Notes under the pieces: generated by a model
What the model saw: the letters and a program-made list of their open reading frames with translations, nothing else
The model's database searches: none
What the model was told of the DNA's origin: nothing
Origin: Candidatus Dormiibacterota bacterium
GTDB taxonomy: Bacteria; Chloroflexota; Dormibacteria; Aeolococcales; Bog-877
DNA: 64,000 nucleotides
Reading direction: 5' to 3'
NCBI GenBank assembly: GCA_027313505.1
Contig: DAHVDN010000003.1
Coordinates: forward strand, 20,721 to 84,720
Translations under genes and position numbers: made by a program
Part shown: one piece after another, positions 9,135 to 17,244 of the stretch
How the letters are laid out: the number at the start of each line of letters is the position of its first letter
Numbering within the stretch: position 1 is the first letter of the stretch

Positions 9135-9623
9135 CTAGGAGACCACCGTGATCTGGCCAAGCATCCCCAAAGACTCGTGCGGAATGCAGAAGTACTTGTA
9201 GGCCCCAGCGACAGTCAGCTTGATTGAGAAGCTCCCCCCTGGGTTGAGCGGGTTGTTCCACCCCTTGGCACCGGATGGCACCTCGGCGTCGGATGGGTTG
9301 GCCGCCAGGCTGGACTCGTCGGTGGTCGTGTGCACGATGGTCCCTGTGTTTTTCCAGGTTATGGTGCCCCCCGCCTTGAGGCACACGCTGGCCGGTACGA
9401 ATTTGAGTGTGTCGGTGGCGTCCACAGTCACCGCCGATTGGGCACTGGCAGCGGTACAACCTGAACCTGAGGACCCTCCGGTCGAGCTACTGGTCGACGT
9501 CGTTGACTGATTGGCGGACTGCCCGGGGATCGGTCCCGTGCCGCAGGCGGCGATAAGCAGTGACGCTGCCGCGGCCACCAGGCCAAGTGCTATCGAGGGG
9601 CGGCCGGAAAAGAGTCTGGTCAT
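9135..9623 (-). CDS. Cupredoxin-domain lipoprotein
   Basis: Secreted lipoprotein with a plastocyanin-like copper domain. The first 27 residues form a lipoprotein signal peptide ending in LLIAAC, so Cys27 would be lipidated. A Ser/Thr/Gly-rich linker follows (about 38-60), then a beta-rich domain with type 1 copper ligands His98 (IVHTT), Cys146 (YFCIPH), His149 and Met154 (LGMLG). Length is 162 residues. ATG 9623 is preceded by AGGAGG at good spacing; the longer frame to 9791 has no ribosome binding site. The likely role is electron transfer or copper binding outside the membrane. No oxidase genes lie nearby to name a partner. Confidence 0.85.
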   Translation of the reverse strand: MTRLFSGRPSIALGLVAAAASLLIAACGTGPIPGQSANQSTTSTSSSTGGSSGSGCTAASAQSAVTVDATDTLKFVPASVCLKAGGTITWKNTGTIVHTTTDESSLAANPSDAEVPSGAKGWNNPLNPGGSFSIKLTVAGAYKYFCIPHESLGMLGQITVVS

Positions 9624-9714
9624 CGGTCCTCCTTGGGGGCTGATCGCTTCAGATGCTACCGCGCGAGGGGTGACCGGCGGGCGACGCCCCGGGTCAGCGG
9701 TGGTGTGCTGGCAC

Positions 9715-10251
9715 CTAGACTTCGGCGTCAGACTCGGTCCGAGGCTGGTAGGCGACCCCCAATTGATCAGTGGCGGAGCGTAGCCGGGCATAGAACCCGC
9801 GGGTGTGGGGAGAGCGGCTGAGCATCAGTCCCGCGAAGTCGAAATGATGGACCCACTCGTGGATGAGAGTGGAGGTGAACGCTCCAGGAGCCAGTACCTG
9901 GGTGCGGATCGCGGTTCGGTGATATATGCGGATGCCGCAGCGCTCAGGGGGGGCTGCTGGCCTGGGTATACGGCAGCGGTAGTAGCCATAGGTCTTGCGA
10001 ACCAGCCGACCCCGGTCGTCGGTGGCGTGAGCCTGTGCCCTGTCCGCCACCGTCAGGCTGCACGGGGGTAGTCCGAAGCTGTCACCAAGGGTGTCGAGTA
10101 GGGCGGAGCCTAGGCGCTCCCGCTCTGTGCGGCTCTCACTGTCCATCAGAGCTTGCACCAGGTAGCGGGCGGCCATGGGTGGAGGGTGGGGAAGGGAGAC
10201 CACCGACTGGCTCTTGGCGTAGTCGGCTGGGGGGCAGAGCGACCGGGGCAT
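9715..10251 (-). CDS. Putative zinc metallopeptidase-like protein (HEWVHHFD)
   Basis: Unrecognised 178-residue protein whose clearest feature is HEWVH at residues 131-135, followed by HFD, a gluzincin-type HExxH motif with an extra His/Asp as in SprT-like and related families. Upstream is a region with CxxC-like cysteines (about 93 and 105) and GYYRCRIPRP. There is no signal peptide, so it is probably cytoplasmic. The catalytic third ligand is not certain. No Shine-Dalgarno precedes ATG 10251, but a TAAACT hexamer ends 10 bases before it, which fits a nearly leaderless transcript. An internal ATG at 10176 is an alternative start. Confidence 0.6.
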   Translation of the reverse strand: MPRSLCPPADYAKSQSVVSLPHPPPMAARYLVQALMDSESRTERERLGSALLDTLGDSFGLPPCSLTVADRAQAHATDDRGRLVRKTYGYYRCRIPRPAAPPERCGIRIYHRTAIRTQVLAPGAFTSTLIHEWVHHFDFAGLMLSRSPHTRGFYARLRSATDQLGVAYQPRTESDAEV

Positions 10252-10261
10252 GCTGGTTGCG

Positions 10262-10267
10262 AGTTTA
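10262..10267 (-). promoter_or_regulatory. -10 hexamer TAAACT ahead of the metallopeptidase-like gene
   Basis: TAAACT on the minus strand lies 10 bases before the ATG at 10251, predicting a transcript start 3-4 bases before the start codon. The same hexamer precedes pdhA, rsmE and hrcA in this window. No convincing -35 is visible. Confidence 0.45.
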
Positions 10268-10821
10268 CTGTGGGAAGCGAACTCCGGTCCGTGTCTTCCC
10301 CGGAGACGTCTGTCGCATTCCGCTGGTCTCGACGATGGCCGATCAGGGAGGAAGGGCTGCGAGGCCGGGCTGCACTGCGCAGGTGCCGGCTGGGTGACGC
10401 GGCTCGTTACCGATGGATCTCGCGCAGCCTGACAGTGGCTCTGCCAGAGCCCCGGATGGAACGTCGGCCCAGGAGGCCAGTCTTAGGCTGAGCGGGACGC
10501 GGCTCACCGCTGTTGAGCTCTCCCGGATTCCGTCGGCTGTCAACCCCCCTGGGCCAGGGGTCCCGTCTCACTGTGCCGTTGGTCAGTCCGGCTCACCGAG
10601 TGACCGACTGTGGTGATCGCGCACAGGACGCGCTGCGACTCACATGCGGATAACTGGCCAAGCCCTAGGCTGGTGGCTTCCCCACCGCTTGCGCTGGGGC
10701 TGACGCCGGGCCAAAATGGCCCAATGAGGGAGTTGGGCCAACCACTATTGACGCCGGGAAGTCATCGGCCCACGTGCCAGGGTGGGGACCACGGCGACCC
10801 CGGGGTCACGGTAGTCGGCCA
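10268..10821. other. Gene-poor interval with hairpins and a repeated 10-mer
   Basis: No frame here looks like a gene: the open frames are short, arginine/proline-rich and lack ribosome binding sites. I see a CCCCTGG/CCAGGGG hairpin near 10545-10560, an inverted repeat TGGCCCAA (10717-10724) with TTGGGCCA (10733-10740), and the 10-mer TGACGCCGGG at both 10701-10710 and 10750-10759. No conserved RNase P, SRP or tmRNA signature was recognised. Confidence 0.5.
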
Positions 10822-11061
10822 ATGAGCGAAAAGGAGGCGCGCAAGGTACCGCCACTGTCCTTCATGGTCTCCATTGGCCTCATCATGCCCTTGGCGATGT
10901 GTGTGGCGGCGATCTTGTTGGACAAGTTTGTCTTCGGGGCACGACTGTGGATCTTGGGATTTGTGATAGGTTCGCCAATCGGGTGGGGGGCTGGGCTGGG
11001 GACTCTGCGGCTGTGGGCGGGAGGGCTTCCCCCAACCGTGTGGAGCGAGTCGTCTCGTTAG
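10822..11061 (+). CDS. Small membrane protein, AtpZ/AtpI-like
   Basis: A 79-residue protein with two hydrophobic helices (about 13-33 and 41-63) joined by a short loop, LLDKFVFGARLW, and a glycine-rich second helix with GSPIGWGAGLG. This architecture resembles the AtpZ/AtpI proteins that accompany ATP synthase, but no atp gene lies nearby, so the assignment rests on shape only. ATG 10822 begins MSEKEARK, a charged cytoplasmic start; the frame continues upstream without signal. No clear Shine-Dalgarno. Next on the plus strand is a gene-free stretch, with the tRNA on the other strand. Confidence 0.5.
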   Translation: MSEKEARKVPPLSFMVSIGLIMPLAMCVAAILLDKFVFGARLWILGFVIGSPIGWGAGLGTLRLWAGGLPPTVWSESSR

Positions 11062-11353
11062 GCCAGGGGCCATCAGCCGGCCCGCTTATCAGTCCATCCG
11101 GAGTCGCTGGCATCGAAGGATGGCCCAGTCTGATCGAGAAGTCGATCAAGCTGGGCACAAGGTGTTGTCGGCGCTTTCAACCACCAGCCTGCCGAAAGGA
11201 CCCCTTTCTCCCGGGCCGCTTCACCAGATCATGGGCAGTCGCCTGGAGGCCAGGGTGAATGGCGCGATGGGTTGCCGTCACGGGTGCCGTCAGGCGAGCT
11301 CGGCACCATCCGAGTCAACTCTCACCTCGGGCAAATCGAGATCAAACAGGGGG
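11062..11353. other. Interval without recognisable gene
   Basis: Between the small membrane protein and tRNA-Leu I see no supported gene, terminator or repeat. An open frame running through here into the tRNA is not credible as a protein. Confidence 0.5.
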
Positions 11354-11436
11354 TACCGGGGATGGGAGTCGAACCCATACGCTCTTGCGAGCTGCGGTTT
11401 TTAAGACCGCTGCGGCTACCATTACGCCACCCCGGC
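11354..11436 (-). tRNA. tRNA-Leu, anticodon TAA
   Basis: Read on the minus strand, the acceptor stem GCCGGGG pairs with CCCCGGT (one G-U), and the anticodon stem GCGGT/ACCGC encloses loop CTTAAAA with anticodon TAA, reading UUA. The variable arm is long, a GCTC/GAGC stem with GCAA loop, as in class II tRNAs. The T arm is ATGGG-TTCGACT-CCCAT. The discriminator base is A73, as expected for leucine. CCA is not encoded (ACCC follows). Total 83 bases. In a GC-rich genome this tRNA serves a rare codon. Confidence 0.95.
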
Positions 11437-11502
11437 ATCCGGTGGCACCTCAACTGGTGTCTGCAGCAGGGTAGCCCCTTGCACCGGACCCTGTCGGTCT
11501 AA

Positions 11503-12762
11503 GTGGACAATCCGCCTTTGAGGATTTGGTCGAAGTTCACCACCCGTCATCTGGCGGTGGCGATGCTGGCACTCCTGGCTTGCTGGCTGATCCTGGTAGG
11601 GACAGGCGCCGGGCAGGAGTTTCCTAATGACTACGCCGCTTTCTACTCCATGGCGCGGGGCATGCGCCTGTACGGCCTCGGGATCAACTCCGAGCTCTAT
11701 TCGGTTCACTTTCAGTACCTGCTGGAGAGTTTCATCAGGAGCCGTGCGGGAGTCCCACTGGCGATCCCATTTGTAAATCCTCCCCTGGCCGCCTGGCTCG
11801 TGATCCCCTTCTCCTGGTTGCCGCTTCGGGCGTCATTCCTGGTATGGGACACGGTGCTGTTGGTGTCGGCAGTTCTCGGGCTCCTGTGGTTGGTCGAGGT
11901 GGGGCCAAGGGCTCGGGGATTGGGGCTCGTGACCCTGGCGGTGATCAGCTCCTATCCTGCCTATTTGGCCCTCGGGATGGGTCAGTACGATCTTCTCTGG
12001 CCGCTGGCCGCGGCGTTGTTGGCCAGTGCCATGGCGTATCGGAGGCCGGTGCAATATCTCCCGCGAGCTGCTGTGTCCGCCCTGCTGTTGGCGATCAAGC
12101 CGGACCTCTTTGTGGCCTTTCTGATCCCGGTCATCGCGGGCAGGCGGCAGCCCCAGGTGAGGGTGCTGGTGGCTACGCTTCTGCTGATAGGGATTGCCAC
12201 CGCCCTGATCCTCGGGCCAACCGGACTTGCCCAGGCCGCCCACATTGAGTTCTACACCATTGGTCAGCGCTTTCCCCCCACCCTGGACATGACGGTGACG
12301 GGCCTTGCCTACAGAGTCTTGGGAGCTGGACCCGCAAGTGGAGTGGTCGGGTTGGTGGCGATTCCCATTGCACTCTTGTGCAGCGGATTCGCGTGGTGGA
12401 GGAACCCCCCGAGAACTGAGACCGACTGGTACCTGTGCCTGGCATCGATCTCATGTCTGTCCCTCCTGATCGCGCCCCATGATCTGGTACAGGGTTTGCT
12501 GCTGTTGGGGCCGGCCGCGATCCTGGCTGCCAAGACGCTGCGCATTGCCGGGCGCAGCCTTGTGCCTCTGGGGTGGTGGATCGTCGGATTCGACCTCGCG
12601 ACCTTGGTCGACATGACTCCTCACCTCTACCTACCCATCCGAATTACTCCACTTCTGCTGCTGGCTGCAGTAGTGGTCCTGTGGCGGGCTCGGCGTGGCG
12701 TGATACCGGGTGCCCAGGGAGGGTCGACCCCCTCCAGCAGCGAGGACTTGAGCATCAGTTAG
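11503..12762 (+). CDS. Integral membrane glycosyltransferase, GT87/DUF2029 type
   Basis: A 419-residue polytopic protein with about ten hydrophobic segments. Features matching the GT87 polyprenyl-phosphate-mannose-dependent mannosyltransferases are an early acidic loop (FPNDYAAFY, about 40-48), MGQYDLLWPL after a central helix, and LAIKPDLFVAFLIPV. Such enzymes use lipid-linked mannose on the outer face of the membrane to build glycolipids or glycans. The exact product is unknown. GTG 11503 is the only early start; no Shine-Dalgarno is seen. It heads a run of membrane glycosyltransferase genes at 11503-19452. A GTTAGG/CCTAAC hairpin (12758-12776) overlaps its stop. Confidence 0.75.
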   Translation: MDNPPLRIWSKFTTRHLAVAMLALLACWLILVGTGAGQEFPNDYAAFYSMARGMRLYGLGINSELYSVHFQYLLESFIRSRAGVPLAIPFVNPPLAAWLVIPFSWLPLRASFLVWDTVLLVSAVLGLLWLVEVGPRARGLGLVTLAVISSYPAYLALGMGQYDLLWPLAAALLASAMAYRRPVQYLPRAAVSALLLAIKPDLFVAFLIPVIAGRRQPQVRVLVATLLLIGIATALILGPTGLAQAAHIEFYTIGQRFPPTLDMTVTGLAYRVLGAGPASGVVGLVAIPIALLCSGFAWWRNPPRTETDWYLCLASISCLSLLIAPHDLVQGLLLLGPAAILAAKTLRIAGRSLVPLGWWIVGFDLATLVDMTPHLYLPIRITPLLLLAAVVVLWRARRGVIPGAQGGSTPSSSEDLSIS

Positions 12763-12801
12763 GCTGGACTCCTAACTCCATTCGCTCGGAGGCAACCTCA
12801 G

Positions 12802-13089
12802 TTGAAGCTAGTCCTCATCCTCACAGCCGGCCCCCGGAGAGATGGGGTGGAGACTGTCTTGGCGTTGGCCGCCGCCGCTGCCGATCTCGGCCACACCCCG
12901 TCTATCTTCCTGGTTGGGGATGGCGTGTTGAATGCCCCAGCCTTCTCGGGCCACTTCGAGGCCACCCTTTGTGATGCGGATCTGCGCTGGCGCCAGTCTC
13001 AGCCGGTAGAGCTTCCGGGGATCCGTCGTGGGAACCTGGCGGACTTGGCTCGGATGGTCCGGGATGCCGACAAGGTCCTTGCCTTCTGA
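12802..13089 (+). CDS. DsrE/TusD-like sulfur-relay protein
   Basis: A 95-residue protein whose N-terminus (KLVLILTAGPRRDG) and following alternating helix/strand pattern with FLVGDGVLNAP match the DsrE/DsrF fold used by TusD and DsrE to carry persulfide sulfur. The only cysteine, Cys57 in ATLCDADLRW, sits where TusD/DsrE have the sulfur-bearing cysteine. TTG 12802 has GGAGG (12788-12792) nine bases upstream. It is the first of three adjacent DsrE-fold genes followed by an E1-like gene, and its stop overlaps the next ATG. I assign the fold with fair confidence and the sulfur role as inference. Confidence 0.65.
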   Translation: MKLVLILTAGPRRDGVETVLALAAAAADLGHTPSIFLVGDGVLNAPAFSGHFEATLCDADLRWRQSQPVELPGIRRGNLADLARMVRDADKVLAF

Positions 13090-13451
13090 TGGCCAATCCC
13101 ACAGAGGAGGTGGTCATTCTGGCCCGCGGCTCCCTTAGTGATGACAGGGCGATGATGGCAGTGCGCGTGGGGCTGGCGATTCCGCTGGGGGGGCACGGGG
13201 TCGTGCTGCTTCTCGTAGACACGGCCGCCGCCTTGGGAGTGGAAGGGGTCGACCCCGCGGGCCGCGGGGTCCAGCTGAGCAGGGAGATCTCGGCCCTCAT
13301 CGAGGACGAAGAGGCGCCTGTCAGGGTGGAGGCCGAGTCGCTCGAGACCCTCGGCCTGGGACACCTTCCTCTAAGGCGGGGAGTGGAGGCAGTTCCCCGA
13401 AGTGCGGTGGAGGAGTGGTGCCGCAGCGCCCGCTTCTGCCTTGTCCTCTGA
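13089..13451 (+). CDS. DsrF/TusC-like protein
   Basis: A 120-residue protein with the pattern of a DsrE-fold subunit: a first strand VVILARGS, a helix MMAVRVGLAIPLGGHGV, then VVLLLVDTAAALGV. This resembles TusC/DsrF in length and layout. Two cysteines near the C-terminus (WCRSARFC) are the only thiols. The region around SALIEDEEAPVRV corresponds to the usual intersubunit part. It starts at ATG 13089 within the TGATG junction after the previous gene and overlaps the next frame. Assignment relies mostly on gene order and fold pattern. Confidence 0.55.
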   Translation: MANPTEEVVILARGSLSDDRAMMAVRVGLAIPLGGHGVVLLLVDTAAALGVEGVDPAGRGVQLSREISALIEDEEAPVRVEAESLETLGLGHLPLRRGVEAVPRSAVEEWCRSARFCLVL

Positions 13452-13746
13452 GATCGCAAAGGAGACTCATCTCATTTCCCGCCTGGGAGATTGGCGAGCG
13501 TGGTCCACCCTGATTGGGACGGTCGGAGGCGGTGTGACCGTTGTCCTCCTGCATGACGCTGTCCTGGAGACAGCTGAGTCCGTGCGACGTCAAATGGGGC
13601 TCGGCGGCTTCACCGAGTTGCCCAGCAGCGTGTTCGCGATCCGCAAGGACCTTGAGAGGAGGTCTGTGGTGGGGCGCTGGCCGACCATCGATTACGGTCA
13701 GCTGATCGAGCTTTTGGCCGAGGCTGACCGGGTGGTGTCCTGGTGA
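13441..13746 (+). CDS. DsrH/TusB-like protein
   Basis: About 101 residues, starting near THLISR, which resembles the N-terminus of TusB/DsrH (xLHxxxRSP). VTVVLLHDAVLE follows as the second strand, and the C-terminus AEADRVVSW matches the typical ending of the family. There is no cysteine, as in TusB-like members that lack the catalytic thiol. TTG 13441 overlaps the upstream stop by 11 bases. An AAAGGAG follows this TTG, and no ATG/GTG/TTG is suitably spaced after it, so the exact start is uncertain. With its two neighbours it would complete a DsrEFH/TusBCD-like trio. Confidence 0.55.
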   Translation: MSSEIAKETHLISRLGDWRAWSTLIGTVGGGVTVVLLHDAVLETAESVRRQMGLGGFTELPSSVFAIRKDLERRSVVGRWPTIDYGQLIELLAEADRVVSW

Positions 13747-13753
13747 GGCCCAC

Positions 13754-14512
13754 TTGGAGGTGACGCGCCCGGGCCAGCTCACGGACGACGAGATCGAGCG
13801 GTACGGCCGCCAGCTGCTCCTCCCTGATTTTCGAGAGGAGGAGCAGATGCAGCTGGCCAATAGTCGAGCGGTGCTGATCGGCCTTGGCGGTCTAGGTGGC
13901 CCGGCCGCATTGCATTTGGCGGGCGCGGGCCTCGGTGCACTCCGATTGGTCGACCCGGACCGAGTGGCGCTGGACAACCTTCATCGGCAGGTGGCATTTC
14001 GGACCACGGATCTCGGGATACCGAAGACGGCGGTCCTGGCCAGGTCGATAGGGGCGCTCAATCCAGGGGTGCTCGTCGATGGGCGTCCTGAGTCCCTGAG
14101 TGAGGTCAACATCGATTCGCTACTTGGCGGCGCCGACGTCGTGCTGGAGTGCAGCGACGGTGCTCAGACCAAGTTCCTGGTCAACGACTGGTGTGTTAGT
14201 CGCCGGATACCGCTGGTGATCGGAGGTGCTCTGGGGTGGCGAGGGCAGGTGACCGTGGTCGGTCCCGGCGGACCCTGTTACAGGTGCCTATTCAAGTCGC
14301 CCTCCGAGGAGATGGGTCGCTCCTGTAGTGAGGCGGGAGTGATCGGTCCGTTGGTAGGGGTCATAGGCTCCCTTCAGGCGCTGGAGGCGCTGCGCCTCAT
14401 CCTGTGGCCGCTGGGCGTCAAGAACCGGCTCGTCGACTTCGACGGGCAGATCGGACGATGGAGGACTATCCAGTTGGTTGGGGACGAGCGGTGTCCCCTC
14501 CACGGGAGATAG
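13754..14512 (+). CDS. ThiF/MoeB/HesA-family E1-like adenylyltransferase
   Basis: Activates the C-terminus of a ubiquitin-like sulfur carrier (ThiS or MoaD type) by adenylation. The nucleotide loop GLGGLGGP is at 43-50 and the ATP/Mg motif DPDRVALDNLHRQ at 67-79. The catalytic cysteine is in CSEAGVIGPLVG (Cys191), and the zinc site begins with CYRC (175-178). The second zinc pair is CPLH (247-250) instead of the usual CxxC, so the site would be Cys3-His. Length is 252 residues without a rhodanese tail. TTG 13754 is used; GTG 13760 is also possible. It follows the three DsrE-like genes directly. No ThiS/MoaD gene is visible nearby. Confidence 0.85.
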   Translation: MEVTRPGQLTDDEIERYGRQLLLPDFREEEQMQLANSRAVLIGLGGLGGPAALHLAGAGLGALRLVDPDRVALDNLHRQVAFRTTDLGIPKTAVLARSIGALNPGVLVDGRPESLSEVNIDSLLGGADVVLECSDGAQTKFLVNDWCVSRRIPLVIGGALGWRGQVTVVGPGGPCYRCLFKSPSEEMGRSCSEAGVIGPLVGVIGSLQALEALRLILWPLGVKNRLVDFDGQIGRWRTIQLVGDERCPLHGR

Positions 14513-14721
14513 GGGGTGCCCGGCCATAATTGGGCGATGCGCGAAGTAGCTCCGGACCGATTGGTGACCGTCGTCGCATCCGCCAGTTCCTCCTCAGAAG
14601 CCCCACCCGGCTCTGCCTCGCCTTCTTCCTGGCCCATCCGGGGAAAGCGCTCGAGCAGGCTGGGCACTCTCCCAACCCTCAATCGAGGGGTGATTCCTCT
14701 CGAACGTCGGCTTGTTGACCG

Positions 14722-15336
14722 GTGGCCGTGTTGGGCCAGTTGAACTCCTCAGTCGACCCCAAGTTGGCATCCGGTGACGGGCGCCACAAGGTTTTGGTCT
14801 CGGTCGAGTTCTGGCGAAGAACGCGGCTGATACTCCTCTACATGGCCTTCGTGATGCTGGTTGGGGAGGGCATCACGGTGGTCAAGGGCCACGTCTTCTC
14901 ACCCAGCTACGTTGTACTGGCCGCCTTTCTGGTGCTGTTGGCCGCGGCCATCTACTGGCGGCAGAGGACACACTACGTGGAGGTCGGTCCGGAAGGCCTA
15001 GTCATCCGCTCCGGGTTCAAATCTGAAACGATCTCCTACCAGAACCTAAGGCAGTCTCGATGCCAGCCACTGCGCCAATTCTTCGACGCCCCGAGCCGGC
15101 GCGATCTGTTCACAGGCGGTCTCCGACGATTCTCCTCCAGCCCAATTTGCGTGGTTCGAGTGGAGTTGGACCAAGCTGAACTGCTGCGCCTGGGTAAGCT
15201 GCTGGGGCGGCGCACAGTCTTGGATCAGGACCTGTTGCTGCTGGTGCAGGGGGCGGCCAGTCTCGACCTGGCGCTCCAGGCCAGGATTCGAAAGCGCCCG
15301 CCAACGGCCTCCAGCCGACCCTCCCGGCGGAGATGA
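14722..15336 (+). CDS. Membrane protein with bacterial PH-like domain
   Basis: A 204-residue protein with two membrane helices (about 34-52 and 60-78), then a beta-rich part beginning HYVEVGPEGLVIRSGFKSETISYQNL. That is the pattern of the YdbS-like bacterial PH (bPH) domains found after a helix pair. The C-terminus is basic and arginine/serine-rich. Function is unknown; such proteins often sit at the membrane surface. GTG 14722 is the first start; TTG 14731 is near. The stop overlaps the ATG of the downstream PMT gene. The 209 bases before it contain a CATAAT hexamer (14525-14530) that may be a promoter. Confidence 0.6.
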   Translation: MAVLGQLNSSVDPKLASGDGRHKVLVSVEFWRRTRLILLYMAFVMLVGEGITVVKGHVFSPSYVVLAAFLVLLAAAIYWRQRTHYVEVGPEGLVIRSGFKSETISYQNLRQSRCQPLRQFFDAPSRRDLFTGGLRRFSSSPICVVRVELDQAELLRLGKLLGRRTVLDQDLLLLVQGAASLDLALQARIRKRPPTASSRPSRRR

Positions 15337-17231
15337 CCCCGGGGTCAGTCCAGATGCTGCGTCGGGAAGGCCCCTGGGCTCTCGCCGCCGCAGCCGGGTT
15401 CGCGGTTGTTGCGGTAGTTCTGGGCTGGCCCGTGAGCCCTCCGGTGGCGATCCTGATGGTGGCGGCGGTATGGGGCGTTTCGCTCCTCCTGCGCCACCAT
15501 CGGGGTCTCACCGGAATTGACGGCGTCGACTGCGTGATAGCCGGAGTGCTGGTTGCGGCTGCGCTGGGAGTCCGACTGGCCAGTCCCATTTACTTCGACT
15601 TCCTCCAGGGCAACCTCAGCCCGGTGAGTACTGTGCCAGCACCTGCCGGGGTCCATCGCCCTCCAACGCACGACATCTTCGGGGTGGGAGCTTGGGGTTT
15701 GGGCTATCCGTTCAACAAGACCGGATGCACCGATGCGCCCGTGGGTCCGCACAACCAGGAGAAGTACACCTGTGGTTTCGTCTTCGACGAGGTCTACTTC
15801 CCCGTGGATGCGCTGAAGGACCTGAAGGGGATCGACTTCTTCGACCCCGAACCACCGCTGACCAAGCTGATCATCGCCGGAGGGATCAGTTGGTTGGGCT
15901 TCAACACTTGGGGCTGGCGCATCATGTCGGCCATCCTGGGGAGCCTGGTGATCGGGGTTCTCTACTTTATGGCACGCCGGCTATGGCACCGCCGCAGGGT
16001 GTTCCCCACTCTGGCCGCCTTGTTCTTGTCCCTGGACGGTCTGGAGCTGGTGGAGTCGCGGACCGGGGTCATTGACGTCATTGCCGTCTTCTTTGTGATG
16101 CTGGCCTATTGGATGTTCCTGCTCCATTGGCATGCTTCGACACGACGCCAATGGCGCGCGACCCTTTACCTCACGGCCGTCGCTTCGGGCCTTGGTTTGG
16201 CGTGCAAGGCTGACATGGTTCCCGCGGTCCTGGTGATGCTGGTCTTGCTGGCAGGTCGGTACGTGCGCCCTCACCTGAGGCTTCGGCTCGGCAGTGGAGG
16301 CTCCTCGAGATGGGTCATTCCACCGGCTCCTGACGACCCGGTGGAGGCGGCCCGCAGGACCATGGTTGCCACGGTGCGCTGGGCGTGGCACTACCTCGCA
16401 GCGGGGGCGCTGATCCTGCTCATCTTCTATCTGTCCTTCTTCCGCTACTGGACGATCTCACACAGCTTGTACGTGAACTTCGCCAACACCAGAGGTCCCA
16501 GTGTCACCTGCAGCGGATTCGTGGCGAAGGCGTCCATCTGCGAGCTGCCGGTCGCCATGCCGCTTCAGGAGTATCACCTGGCGTCTTGGGACTTCTGGCT
16601 TCCGTCAGGATTCAACCTGGTCCAGTCCATCGCGGATGTTGAGTGGAATAGCCTGGGCAGCCTCAGCTACCAGGCAACTCTGAAAGCGACTCACCCCTTC
16701 GCCTCCGCCTTCTACTCTTGGCCGTTGGATGCCCACCCGGTGCTCTTCTACGCCACCTACACCGGCAATGGGGTGAGCACGGTCAACGGGCAGACGGTAT
16801 CCAACTATGCCTGGATCTCAGACATGGGTAACCCGGCCATCTTCTGGCTGGGACTGCTGGCGTTGTCGTGGTGTCTCTATCTGGTCCTTCGACGAAGAGA
16901 CAGAGTGGCGCTATTCATCCTTTTGGGATTTCTCTTCGATTGGCTGGTGCTCTGGTCATGGCCGTCGCGGATTCTCTTCTTCTACGAGTTCATAGAAGCC
17001 GTGCCGTTTGTCTGCCTGGCGCTGGCCTACTGTTGCACCCGCCTGATCGATCGCCGGGCAGTGGTGCAGCTGGCTCGGGTGCGTCTGGGAACCCACAGCC
17101 TGGCGCCGGCCGCTGCTGCGGTGGTGCTGTCGGTGATCCTCTGCTTCGCCTACTTCTACCCCCTCTGGACCGGTCAGCCCATTCCGTCGTCTGACTTCTT
17201 CCAGCACATCTGGATCCCGGGCTGGTACTGA
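15333..17231 (+). CDS. PMT-family protein O-mannosyltransferase (GT39-like)
   Basis: A 632-residue polytopic GT-C enzyme. The first extracytoplasmic loop contains FDEVYF (151-156) and, shortly after, DPEPPLTKL (171-179). These correspond to the FDExHF and HPPLxK landmarks of Pmt proteins, the DE pair being the catalytic and metal region. About ten further hydrophobic helices follow, with a large soluble loop near 370-480. The family transfers mannose from polyprenyl-phosphate-mannose to Ser/Thr of secreted proteins. The ATG overlaps the previous stop (ATGA). Bacterial members differ in acceptor, so protein mannosylation is inferred. Confidence 0.8.
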   Translation: MTPGSVQMLRREGPWALAAAAGFAVVAVVLGWPVSPPVAILMVAAVWGVSLLLRHHRGLTGIDGVDCVIAGVLVAAALGVRLASPIYFDFLQGNLSPVSTVPAPAGVHRPPTHDIFGVGAWGLGYPFNKTGCTDAPVGPHNQEKYTCGFVFDEVYFPVDALKDLKGIDFFDPEPPLTKLIIAGGISWLGFNTWGWRIMSAILGSLVIGVLYFMARRLWHRRRVFPTLAALFLSLDGLELVESRTGVIDVIAVFFVMLAYWMFLLHWHASTRRQWRATLYLTAVASGLGLACKADMVPAVLVMLVLLAGRYVRPHLRLRLGSGGSSRWVIPPAPDDPVEAARRTMVATVRWAWHYLAAGALILLIFYLSFFRYWTISHSLYVNFANTRGPSVTCSGFVAKASICELPVAMPLQEYHLASWDFWLPSGFNLVQSIADVEWNSLGSLSYQATLKATHPFASAFYSWPLDAHPVLFYATYTGNGVSTVNGQTVSNYAWISDMGNPAIFWLGLLALSWCLYLVLRRRDRVALFILLGFLFDWLVLWSWPSRILFFYEFIEAVPFVCLALAYCCTRLIDRRAVVQLARVRLGTHSLAPAAAAVVLSVILCFAYFYPLWTGQPIPSSDFFQHIWIPGWY

Positions 17232-17244
17232 CGAGCAGCCGACT

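Noticed and set aside
10153..10616. Several 60-112-codon plus-strand frames
   Set aside because: Partly antisense to the metallopeptidase-like gene, arginine/serine-rich, no start signals, mutually overlapping.
14537..14743. 68-codon ORF six bases after CATAAT
   Set aside because: Spacing mimics the leaderless pattern, but the product is serine/proline-rich low complexity, overlaps the next gene's start and has no recognisable feature. The hexamer may instead serve the gene at 14722.
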